Source: Lachnospiraceae bacterium
GTDB taxonomy: Bacteria; Bacillota; Clostridia; Lachnospirales; Lachnospiraceae
Direction: 5' to 3'
Assembly: GCA_009774395.1 (NCBI GenBank)
Contig: VSNQ01000141.1
Coordinates: forward strand, 1-11,155
Length of the DNA stretch: 11,155 bases
Part shown: piece by piece, positions 1-6,458 of the stretch
How positions within the stretch are numbered: position 1 is the stretch's first letter
Layout of the letters: each line of letters starts with the position of its first letter
Notes under the pieces: generated by a model
Seen by the model: the letters and a program-made list of their open reading frames with translations, nothing else
Told to the model about the DNA's origin: nothing
Databases searched by the model: none
Position numbers and translations under genes: made by a program

Positions 1-162
1 TATCACAATTATCACAAACAGATATGCATAAAAGCAAGCAAAACATTAACGGTATATCACAATTATCACAAACAGATTTAAGTAAAAATAAGCAAGAAAT
101 TAATAGTGTATCACATTTTGTACAAACAAATTTATATAAAGATATACAAAACAAAAGTTATT
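1..162 (+). repeat. In-frame 54-bp tandem repeat in the pseudouridine synthase gene
   Basis: Three consecutive 54-bp units start at 1, 55 and 109. The first 23 bases of units 1 and 2 are identical, and over the whole unit they agree at about 43 of 54 positions. Unit 3 matches unit 1 at 18 of its first 23 bases and then diverges. Each unit encodes 18 residues of the type SQLSQTD-x2-K-x-KQ-x-IN-x2. Because the period is a multiple of three, copy number can change without a frameshift. The array runs off the window edge, so the true number of units is unknown. Confidence 0.88.
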
Positions 163-938
163 ACAAAAGTTATATTAACGCATATCAAGCTATCGGCGAC
201 TTGCAAATTGTATTTGAAAATAACCATATTTTAGTTGTAAATAAACCTGCAGGTATTTTGTCGCAGAAAGCATCGCCATCGGATATTAGTTTAAATGAAT
301 GGCTGATAGGGTATCTTTTGACAAAAGAAAAGATTGCGCCGCAATCGTTAGCGACATTTAAACCCTCCATTTGTAACCGCCTTGACAGAAATACTTCCGG
401 AATGGTAGTCTGCGGCAAAACATTGGCAGGCAGTCAGTACTTAAGCAATCTTATTAAAAATAAGCTGCTGCAAAAATATTATTATTGTATCGTTTCAGGA
501 ACGGTTGCTTGGGATATACGCTCGCAGGGATATCTTTATAAAGATACATCTAAAAACAAAGTACGAATTTTTACAAATAAAGAAGATATTCCCCAAACAT
601 TACAAACCAAAACAGATTTTATTGATACAGTATTCCGAACAGTTGCAAAAAAAAATAATATTACCTTACTGGAAGTGCAGATTTTTACAGGAAAAACGCA
701 TCAAATCCGTGCGCATTTAGCATCATTGGGGCATCCGATTATTGGTGATGCCAAATACGGTAATATATCTATCAATAAATCTTTTATCAACCAATGTGTG
801 CAAACACAGCTTCTCCATTGCTGCAAACTGATCTTTCCAACTGCTGCCGATACACGTTTTCAGGATACATCACAGTTAACGCTAAAGTGTGATGTACCAC
901 AAATCTTTAAAACAATCATTGGGGAGGACTGGCAGTAA
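1..938 (+). CDS. RluA-family rRNA pseudouridine synthase, 5' truncated
   Basis: Isomerises specific uridines, most likely in 23S rRNA, to pseudouridine; cytoplasmic. The frame is open to the first base (first whole codon at 3), and the first ATG (24) has no Shine-Dalgarno, so the true start lies upstream. Numbered from that ATG, residues about 1-50 are S/Q/N/K/T-rich repeats of 18 residues. The catalytic domain starts near residue 58 (FENNHILVVNKPAG). The catalytic motif is NRLDRNTSG with Asp121; many family members have HRLD here, and I recall NRLD from clostridial homologues. The late motif GKTHQIRAHLASLGHPIIGDAKYG also fits RluA/RluD. An N-terminal S4 RNA-binding domain, common in this family, would be off the contig. 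Which uridines it modifies cannot be told, so RluC versus RluD is left open. The stop overlaps the start of recU by one base (TAATG), implying translational coupling. Confidence 0.93.
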   Translation, partial: SQLSQTDMHKSKQNINGISQLSQTDLSKNKQEINSVSHFVQTNLYKDIQNKSYYKSYINAYQAIGDLQIVFENNHILVVNKPAGILSQKASPSDISLNEWLIGYLLTKEKIAPQSLATFKPSICNRLDRNTSGMVVCGKTLAGSQYLSNLIKNKLLQKYYYCIVSGTVAWDIRSQGYLYKDTSKNKVRIFTNKEDIPQTLQTKTDFIDTVFRTVAKKNNITLLEVQIFTGKTHQIRAHLASLGHPIIGDAKYGNISINKSFINQCVQTQLLHCCKLIFPTAADTRFQDTSQLTLKCDVPQIFKTIIGEDWQ

Positions 939-1468
939 TGGCTACATGGAATTCAAGAGGACTTCGAGGTTCTCTATTAGAAGAAATGATAAATCTTACA
1001 AACGAAAAATACCGTGCAGGAGGACTGGCATTGATTCAGAAGGTACCAACCCCCATTACGCCCATTACAATCGACAAAGAAACACGCCATATTACACTTG
1101 CCTACTTTGACCAAAAAAGCACCGTTGACTATATAGGAGCTGTACAGGGGATTCCTGTCTGTTTTGACGCAAAAGAGTGCGCTGTTGATACATTTGCACT
1201 GCAAAATATTCACCAGCATCAGGTGCAGTTTATGCGTGATTTTGAAAAACAGCAAGGGATTGCGTTTTTTCTGATTTATTATACAAGCCGTGATTTAATG
1301 TACTATATGAGTATTCGAGATTTAGACGTATTTTGGGAACGAATGGAGCAGGGCGGACGCAAAAGCTTTCGATTTGACGAATTAAACAAAGAATTTTTTA
1401 TTAAACCAAAAATAGGGCAAATGGTGCCTTATCTGGAAATGATACAATTAGATTTAAGGAGGCTATAA
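938..1468 (+). CDS. recU: Holliday junction resolvase RecU
   Basis: Cuts four-way DNA junctions during recombinational repair and chromosome segregation, the Firmicute counterpart of RuvC. The 176-residue protein shows family landmarks in order: RG-x2-LEEMINLTNEKYRAGGLALI (residues about 10-33), the KVPTPI loop (35-40), the nuclease core STVDYIGAVQG...FDAKE (61-80) and LQNIHQHQ (88-95). By analogy with Bacillus subtilis RecU, the metal-binding residues are Asp64, Asp77 and Lys79. As I recall the B. subtilis sequence, its second acidic residue is Glu (FEAKE), so Asp77 is a conservative change. The length is shorter than the roughly 200 residues of B. subtilis RecU, mainly at the N-terminus. 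The ribosome site GGGAGG (922-927) lies 10 nt before the ATG, inside the upstream gene. The start shares a base with the upstream stop, and the dehydrogenase gene follows after 4 nt. RecU is often beside a penicillin-binding protein gene; that neighbour is absent. Confidence 0.93.
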   Translation: MATWNSRGLRGSLLEEMINLTNEKYRAGGLALIQKVPTPITPITIDKETRHITLAYFDQKSTVDYIGAVQGIPVCFDAKECAVDTFALQNIHQHQVQFMRDFEKQQGIAFFLIYYTSRDLMYYMSIRDLDVFWERMEQGGRKSFRFDELNKEFFIKPKIGQMVPYLEMIQLDLRRL

Positions 1469-1472
1469 AACA

Positions 1473-2531
1473 GTGACAGCATGGATTTTAAATAATATCA
1501 ATGATTTGCAATTAAAAAACGTACCAATTCCAGCAATAACAGAACACGAAGCACTGATTCATGTCCAAGCGGAAGGTATTTGCGGTTCTGATATTCCTAG
1601 AATCTATAAAACGGGTGCGCATTGTCATCCTTTAATCGTTGGTCATGAGTTTTCAGGTATTGTAGAAGCAGTTGGCAATACTGCAAACAAAAATTGGATT
1701 GGTAAACGTGTTGGGATTTTCCCACTAATTCCTTGTAAACAATGTATATCATGTCAGAAACATCAGTACGAATTATGCCGTAATTACAGTTATCTAGGCT
1801 CACGCACCAATGGAGGATTTGCGGAATATGCCGCAGTTCCGGTTGAAAATTTAATAGAATTGCCTGAAAACGTATCCTATGCAGAAGCTGCAATGTTAGA
1901 GCCAATGGCAGTTGCAGTTCACGCAATTCGTAGATTAAATATACATCCCACAGATACCGTTGCCGTATGCGGACTTGGCACAATCGGGCTTTTTATCACA
2001 ATGTTTTTGCAAGAAGCAGGTCTTAAAAATATTTTTACGATAGGAAATAAGGAATTTCAGAAGCAAAAAATATCAGAATTTGGTATACCTAAACAGCATT
2101 ATTGCGATAGTACAGCACAGTCAGCCGATATATGGCTAATGGAACAAACAAACGGCGTAGGTGTCAATGTATTTATAGAATGTGTTGGAAAAAATGAAAC
2201 ATATACACAGGCGATAAACACTGCCGCTCCCAATGGCAGTATTATATTAGTAGGCAATCCGTATTCTAATATGGAACTGGACAAAAATACTTATTGGAAG
2301 TTACTACGCAGTCAATTAACTGTAAAAGGTACTTGGAATTCCTCATTTACACATACTCCAGATGATGACTGGCATTATGTTTTAGACCGGCTCTCACATA
2401 AAAAAATCGCACCAGCCACAGTTATTTCTCATACATTTCCGTTAGAAGAATTAGAACAGGGATTACAGATTATGCGAGATAAGACAGAAGATTATGGGAA
2501 AATTATGTGCTTAGGAACTGTTAATAAATAA
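1473..2531 (+). CDS. Zinc-dependent polyol-phosphate dehydrogenase, galactitol-1-phosphate 5-dehydrogenase-like
   Basis: Medium-chain zinc alcohol dehydrogenase that should oxidise a sugar alcohol or its phosphate with NAD(P). The substrate call is by resemblance to E. coli GatD: CGSDIPRI-x-K-x-GAH, GHEFSG, PL-x-PC and LGSR-x2-GGFAEY are shared. Catalytic zinc ligands appear as Cys37, His58, Glu59 and Glu143. The structural zinc site is Cys88, Cys91, Cys94 and Cys102. The Rossmann loop is GLGTIG (167-172). The start is GTG, preceded by AAGGAGG (1456-1462) with 10 nt spacing and 4 nt after recU. No phosphotransferase genes or other galactitol genes are nearby, so the substrate could also be another polyol such as sorbitol or L-threonine. 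The C-terminal residues LGTVNK and the stop codon lie inside the left arm of the 2509-2674 palindrome, so the natural C-terminus was probably altered by that insertion. Length (352) is normal. Confidence 0.85.
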   Translation: MTAWILNNINDLQLKNVPIPAITEHEALIHVQAEGICGSDIPRIYKTGAHCHPLIVGHEFSGIVEAVGNTANKNWIGKRVGIFPLIPCKQCISCQKHQYELCRNYSYLGSRTNGGFAEYAAVPVENLIELPENVSYAEAAMLEPMAVAVHAIRRLNIHPTDTVAVCGLGTIGLFITMFLQEAGLKNIFTIGNKEFQKQKISEFGIPKQHYCDSTAQSADIWLMEQTNGVGVNVFIECVGKNETYTQAINTAAPNGSIILVGNPYSNMELDKNTYWKLLRSQLTVKGTWNSSFTHTPDDDWHYVLDRLSHKKIAPATVISHTFPLEELEQGLQIMRDKTEDYGKIMCLGTVNK

Positions 2532-2674
2532 CTTTTAAATAACGCATAGGATTTTTCTTCGAGAGTGCCACTCAAAAATCAAGCGCATAGCGGGCTATGT
2601 AATTGATTTTTGAGTGGTGCTCTCGGAGAAAAAGACAAGCAATATTAAAAGTTATTTTTGAACAGTTCCTTAGC
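2509..2674. mobile_element. Palindromic MITE-like element 1
   Basis: A 166-nt imperfect palindrome with no coding capacity of its own. The outer arms, 2509-2538 and 2645-2674, pair at 27 of 30 positions. An unpaired stretch of 11-13 nt on each side follows. The inner arms, 2552-2582 and 2603-2633, pair at all 31 positions if G-U is allowed (28 Watson-Crick, 3 G-U). A small apical stem follows (2585-2591 with 2594-2600). The terminal repeat reads GGAACTGTT...AACAGTTCC, and the 5-bp word CTTAG occurs at both ends (2510-2514 and 2669-2673) as a possible target duplication. The same terminal repeat recurs in 4065-4191. I infer a non-autonomous transposon mobilised in trans, or a solo palindromic repeat family. 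The transposase family is not identifiable here. It could also act as a transcript-end hairpin for the gene upstream. Confidence 0.75.
2552..2633 (+). other. 31-bp RNA stem-loop core of element 1
   Basis: Left arm 2552-2582 pairs with 2603-2633 without a bulge. The three non-Watson-Crick positions (2559/2626, 2566/2619, 2567/2618) are all U-G or G-U in the + strand RNA. After a two-base mismatch the apex adds seven pairs, one of them also G-U (2585/2600). The loop is GG, so the last one or two pairs probably open. No U-run follows 2633, so this is not a standard intrinsic terminator. It could block 3' exonucleases or be cut by RNase III. Confidence 0.7.
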
Positions 2675-2703
2675 TTGACATCAAGCCAAAAACAGTGTAT
2701 ACT
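2675..2703 (+). promoter_or_regulatory. Sigma-A-type promoter for hisZ
   Basis: The -35 box TTGACA (2675-2680) and -10 box TATACT (2698-2703) are separated by 17 nt, close to the ideal vegetative promoter. Transcription should start near A2710, giving an untranslated leader of about 128 nt before hisZ. The -35 box begins at the first base after the right arm of element 1, so the region upstream of this promoter is now element DNA. The leader shows no T-box motif (AGGGTGG...CCGCG). It does contain a short palindrome, GATAAT-GA-ATTATC (2728-2741), about 18 nt after the predicted start. Confidence 0.78.
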
Positions 2704-2837
2704 ACGTTCAATGCACTTTGCTAATATGATAATGAATTATCGCGTTACTTTGATAAAGCATGTATCGTATTTTGTGAAAGTTTTTCAAGGATAAACTTAC
2801 AACTAAAACGATAAAAAATAATGGAGGAATCAATATT

Positions 2838-4019
2838 ATGAACTATATGGGAAAACGGCTTGTACATACTCCAGAGGGTGTACGTGATATCTATGGATCG
2901 GAATATGCAGCAAAACAAAATATTGAGAAGCTTTTTCACGATAAACTGCACAGTTTTGGTTATCAGGATATCCAAACGCCAACTTTTGAATTTTTTGATG
3001 TTTTCAGCCGCGAAATCGGAACGATTCCGTCTAAGGATTTATATAAATTTTTTGATAAAGAGGGCAATACGCTTGCATTAAGACCCGATTTTACACCGTC
3101 AATTGCCAGATGTGCCGCAAAATATTTTATGGACGAAACCATTCCGCTGCGTTTTTGCTATGCAGGAAATAACTTTATTAATACAGATAACCTTCAAGGA
3201 AAACTAAAGGAAACGACACAAATGGGAGCGGAGCTAATTGGCGATGCATCACCAGAAGCAGATGCCGAATTGATTGCAATGTTAGTAGAAGCACTTTCCC
3301 ACGCAGGATTAAAAGAATTTCAAATTTCTATAGGACAGATTGATTTCTTTAAAGGGTTATGTGCTTATGCAGATTTAGAAGAAGAAACCGAACTTGCATT
3401 GCGTGAATTTATTTCAAACCGGAATGATTTCGGTGCACAAGAACTTTTGTTAAGCAAAAATATAACAAACGACCGTATGGAAGCGTTGCTTCGTGTAAAT
3501 AGTCTTTTTGGTTCCTATGATATTCTTGACGAAGCGCTTCACGTAGCAAATAATCCGCGTTCGATTCAAGCAGTAGAACGTTTAAAGCAAGTTTACGAAT
3601 TGTTAAAATTATATCATGTGGAGCAATATATTTCCTTTGATTTAGCAATGGTAAGCAAATATAATTATTATACAGGAATTATTTTTAATGCTTTCACATA
3701 TAAAACAGGAAGTGCCATCGCAAAAGGCGGGCGTTATGATAATCTTTTAGAAAAATTTGGAAAACCAGCACCAGCAACTGGTTTCGTAGTAAATATCGAC
3801 GACCTTGTTCTAGCAATGACAAGGCAGAATCTTTGCCCTTTACCAGAAAATAAAAATATGCTTTTAGTATATTCCTGCGATACCGCAAAGGCTGTGCAAG
3901 AAGCGAAAAAGCAGCGGGAAGCCGGCTGGTCAGTTGTGATGTTAAAGAAAGTAAAGGACAAAGAAATCTATCAAACATTTGCAGACACGAACCATTTTGC
4001 ACAGGTTATATTTCTATAA
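2838..4019 (+). CDS. hisZ: ATP phosphoribosyltransferase regulatory subunit HisZ
   Basis: Histidyl-tRNA-synthetase-like protein without aminoacylating activity. It binds short-form HisG and makes it active and histidine-sensitive in the first step of histidine synthesis. Residues about 8-330 are the class II synthetase-like core. Visible parts are TPEGVRDIYG (11-20), a motif-2-like segment LRPDFTPSIARCAAKYF (81-97), KYNYYTG (274-280) in place of the HisRS histidine-A signature, and AKGGRYDNL (295-303). A short C-terminal segment, roughly 338-393, resembles the start of an anticodon-binding fold; the length (393) suits HisZ rather than HisRS. It cannot be hisS because hisG of the HisZ-dependent short type follows. 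GGAGG (2823-2827) precedes the ATG by 10 nt; Met4 (2847) is a less likely alternative. It is the first gene after a strong promoter, bracketed by the two palindromic elements. Confidence 0.95.
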   Translation: MNYMGKRLVHTPEGVRDIYGSEYAAKQNIEKLFHDKLHSFGYQDIQTPTFEFFDVFSREIGTIPSKDLYKFFDKEGNTLALRPDFTPSIARCAAKYFMDETIPLRFCYAGNNFINTDNLQGKLKETTQMGAELIGDASPEADAELIAMLVEALSHAGLKEFQISIGQIDFFKGLCAYADLEEETELALREFISNRNDFGAQELLLSKNITNDRMEALLRVNSLFGSYDILDEALHVANNPRSIQAVERLKQVYELLKLYHVEQYISFDLAMVSKYNYYTGIIFNAFTYKTGSAIAKGGRYDNLLEKFGKPAPATGFVVNIDDLVLAMTRQNLCPLPENKNMLLVYSCDTAKAVQEAKKQREAGWSVVMLKKVKDKEIYQTFADTNHFAQVIFL

Positions 4020-4342
4020 ATTTTTATACAACTGTGCAGATAAATCTTAAACTTAAAAAGAAACTATTAGAAACTTTTCAAAAATTATTTTTAATAAAAA
4101 AGAGTGTCTAATTTCCCGCAACTCTGCTGCGATACATACAATTATTAGAACCGTAACAGATTAAAAAGTAATATCCGAACAGTTTCTAATAAAACCAAAA
4201 TTCTAGGAAAGGAACTGCTAACTTTACAAAACTTAAATATTTTCAGCGTGCAATTTAATTAAGTAAGTAGCAGAATAACAATAAAATGATATTAGAAAAC
4301 GAAACAAAAGCAACAACAAATACCGCAAAAACAAACAATAAT
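4020..4342 (+). other. hisZ-hisG intergenic region
   Basis: Long for genes whose products form one complex. It holds element 2 (4065-4191) and, after it, an imperfect stem whose arms are CTGCTAACTTTAC (4215-4227) and GTAAGTAGCAG (4263-4273). A Shine-Dalgarno-like AGGAAAGGAA (4205-4214) is followed by no ATG or GTG in position to use it. No T-box, no convincing promoter and no U-tailed terminator on the + strand were seen. The last 57 bases (4286-4342) may be translated as an N-terminal extension of HisG. Confidence 0.5.
4065..4191. mobile_element. Palindromic MITE-like element 2
   Basis: A 127-nt element in the hisZ-hisG gap. The terminal 11 bases TATTAGAAACT (4065-4075) are exactly repeated inverted at 4181-4191. 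With the next 20 bases the arms match at about three quarters of positions. These arms closely resemble those of element 1 (shared core: TAG-R-AACTGTTC, then an A-run and ACTTTTWA), but the central 60-70 bases are unrelated to element 1. The flanking bases TATTA and TAATA are inverted to each other, so no clear target duplication is visible. Its arms have more mismatches than those of element 1, suggesting an older copy. It has no open reading frame of note. Confidence 0.62.
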
Positions 4343-4978
4343 ATGCGTTATCTTACTTTTGCGCTTTGCAAGGGCAGACTTGCCAAGAAAACCTTGGAAT
4401 TATTAGAGCAAATTGGCATAACCTGCGAAGAAATAAAGGATAAGGATTCCCGTAAACTTATTTTTGTAAACGAAGAATTAAAACTGCGTTTTTTCCTTGC
4501 AAAAGGGCCCGATGTTCCAACTTATGTAGAATATGGTGCGGCAGATATCGGTGTCGTCGGCAGAGATACTATTATGGAAGAGGGCAGAAAGGTTTATGAA
4601 GTGCTCGATCTTGGTTTCGGAAAATGCCGTATGTGCGTATGTGGCCCCCATTCCTCCAAAGAACTTTTACAGCATCATGAAAGAATACGCGTCGCAAGCA
4701 AATATCCTAAAATTGCGAAGGATTATTTCTATAATCAAAAGCATCAAACCGTTGACATTATTAAATTAAATGGTTCTGTAGAATTAGGGCCGATTGTCGG
4801 ATTAAGTGATGTAATTGTAGATATTGTCGAAACTGGTTCAACTTTACGTGAAAACGGACTTGAAGTTTTAGAAGAAATCTGCCCGCTTTCCGCTCGTATG
4901 ATTGTAAATCAGGTAAGTTTGAAAATGGAAGCCGAGCGGATTAAAGAAATTTTACAGGCATTGAAAAATATAATGTAA
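4343..4978 (+). CDS. hisG: ATP phosphoribosyltransferase catalytic subunit HisG, short form
   Basis: Joins PRPP and ATP to give phosphoribosyl-ATP, committing carbon to histidine. From this start it has 211 residues, the size of the short form that lacks the C-terminal regulatory domain and needs HisZ. Visible motifs: LTFALCKGRLAKKTLELL at the N-terminus, GAADIGVVGRD (65-75), and the PRPP-binding segment VELGPIVGLSDVIVDIVETGSTL (146-168). The ATG at 4343 gives the usual family start MRYLTFAL. An in-frame ATG at 4286 would add 19 residues rich in N, T and K that look like translated intergenic DNA. Neither start has a clear Shine-Dalgarno, which is odd because most neighbouring genes have GGAGG. 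hisZ lies upstream beyond element 2, and hisD follows after 133 nt. Confidence 0.94.
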   Translation: MRYLTFALCKGRLAKKTLELLEQIGITCEEIKDKDSRKLIFVNEELKLRFFLAKGPDVPTYVEYGAADIGVVGRDTIMEEGRKVYEVLDLGFGKCRMCVCGPHSSKELLQHHERIRVASKYPKIAKDYFYNQKHQTVDIIKLNGSVELGPIVGLSDVIVDIVETGSTLRENGLEVLEEICPLSARMIVNQVSLKMEAERIKEILQALKNIM

Positions 4979-5111
4979 AATAATCCAACTAAATAGAAGA
5001 TATACTGAAAAACGTTAAGATTTTCCAATTTCTACGCAATAAACACTAACCAAATAAAGCAATAAAAATAAAAAAACAGAAAAACTCAATATATAATTTA
5101 GGAGGACTGCA

Positions 5112-6401
5112 ATGAAAATAATTACGCTGACAAATGAAACAAAACAAAATCTTCTTGAAAATCTATTGAAGCGAAGTACAACTGATTATGGAGAATATGA
5201 AAAAATCGTTGATTCCATTATTCAAAACGTTAAGCAGAATAAAGAAGAAGCAATATTTGATTATAATTTGAAATTTGATAAATGCACGATTACAAAAGAA
5301 AACTTCCAAGTAACACAGGAAGAAATTGAAGATGCTTATAAGGTTCTGGATAAACAATTTATAGAAGTAATGCGTCGTTCTGCTGCCAATATCCGTACAT
5401 ATCATGAGAAGCAAAAAAGGAACAGCTGGTTTGATGCAAAAGAAGATGGTACGATTCTCGGGCAGAAAATCACGCCAATGCAGACGGTCGGCGTATATGT
5501 TCCAGGCGGAAAAGCAGCATATCCTTCCACTACATTAATGAACGTCATTCCGGCAAAAGTAGCAGGAGTTCCCAATATTATAATGACAACACCAGCAGGC
5601 AGCGACGGCAAGGTTAATCCAGCGACATTAGCTGCAGCAGATATTGCAGGTGTCGATACAATCTTTAAAGTTGGTGGAGCACAGGCAATTGCTGCAATGG
5701 CTTATGGTACAGAAATAATACCAAAAGTCGATAAAATTGTAGGTCCAGGCAATATTTATGTTGCATTGGCAAAACGAGCAGTTTATGGACATGTAAGTAT
5801 TGACTCTATTGCAGGCCCTTCTGAAATATTAGTGCTTGCAGATGAAAGTGCCACACCAAAATATGTTGCTACGGATTTACTCTCTCAGGCAGAACATGAC
5901 GAACTGGCATCTGCTATATTAATTACCACAAGCACCGAATTGGCAGAAAAAGTTTCCATAGAAATAGACAAATTTGTAAATGTTTTAGAACGCAGAGAGA
6001 TTATTCAAAAATCATTAGATAATTACGGCTATATTTTAGTAGCTCCAGATATGGAAACTGCAATAGAAGCAGCAAATGAAATCGCTTCAGAACACTTAGA
6101 AATATTAACTAAAAATCCGTTTGATACTATGACGAAAATAAAAAATGCAGGGGCAATTTTCTTAGGAGAATACTCTTCAGAACCGCTTGGGGACTATTTT
6201 GCAGGCCCAAATCATGTATTGCCGACTAATGGAACTGCAAAGTTTTTCTCTCCATTAAATGTGGATGATTATATCAAAAAATCCAGTATTATTTCTTATT
6301 CAAAAGAAGCATTAGAGAAAGTACACAATGATATTGAACTTTTTGCACAAAAAGAAGGATTGACAGCACACGCCAATTCCATACGGGTTCGATTTGAATA
6401 G
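5112..6401 (+). CDS. hisD: Histidinol dehydrogenase HisD
   Basis: Carries out the last two steps of histidine synthesis, oxidising histidinol to histidinal and then histidine with two NAD. The 429-residue length is normal. All key residues are in place by alignment to the E. coli enzyme: zinc ligands Gln259 and His262 (LLSQAEHDE), Asp361 (GDYFAGPNH) and His420 (AHANSIRVR), and the catalytic pair Glu327-His328 (ASEHLEIL). The NAD-binding region includes VGVYVPGGKAAYPST (126-140) and VGPGNIYV (210-217). AGGAGG (5100-5105) precedes the ATG by 6 nt. The gap to hisG (133 nt) is A-rich with no clear promoter or terminator; the gap to hisB is 57 nt. Confidence 0.97.
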   Translation: MKIITLTNETKQNLLENLLKRSTTDYGEYEKIVDSIIQNVKQNKEEAIFDYNLKFDKCTITKENFQVTQEEIEDAYKVLDKQFIEVMRRSAANIRTYHEKQKRNSWFDAKEDGTILGQKITPMQTVGVYVPGGKAAYPSTTLMNVIPAKVAGVPNIIMTTPAGSDGKVNPATLAAADIAGVDTIFKVGGAQAIAAMAYGTEIIPKVDKIVGPGNIYVALAKRAVYGHVSIDSIAGPSEILVLADESATPKYVATDLLSQAEHDELASAILITTSTELAEKVSIEIDKFVNVLERREIIQKSLDNYGYILVAPDMETAIEAANEIASEHLEILTKNPFDTMTKIKNAGAIFLGEYSSEPLGDYFAGPNHVLPTNGTAKFFSPLNVDDYIKKSSIISYSKEALEKVHNDIELFAQKEGLTAHANSIRVRFE

Positions 6402-6458
6402 AGAATCTGAGAAAAAGTATATATAAATAAAAATCAAATTACTTATTGGAGGGTTTGC

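Noticed and set aside
1..162. CRISPR array
   Set aside because: The units are contiguous, in frame and diverge gradually; there is no alternation of constant repeats and unique spacers.
1597..1983. Minus-strand frame of 128 codons inside the dehydrogenase gene
   Set aside because: It mirrors a well-supported + strand enzyme gene and shows no recognisable domain.
2727..2742. Fur or PerR box
   Set aside because: The palindrome resembles TGATAAT-N-ATTATCA but has two central bases instead of one and lies before histidine genes, so metal control is not supported.
2603..2794. Small open reading frame of 63 codons in the element and leader
   Set aside because: It runs through the palindrome arm and the promoter, has no ribosome site and resembles nothing.
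2710..2837. T-box or histidine attenuator in the hisZ leader
   Set aside because: No AGGGTGG...CCGCG antiterminator motif, no leader peptide rich in histidine codons and no U-tailed terminator; the leader is also short for a T-box.
4101..4130. Minus-strand intrinsic terminator (AGAGT...ACTCT then a T-run)
   Set aside because: The stem is only five pairs with a 15-nt loop, and no minus-strand gene exists to be terminated.
4205..4245. Third decayed copy of the terminal repeat (GGAACTG followed by AT-rich sequence)
   Set aside because: Only GGAACTG is convincingly shared; the rest needs gaps, and no partner arm is found.
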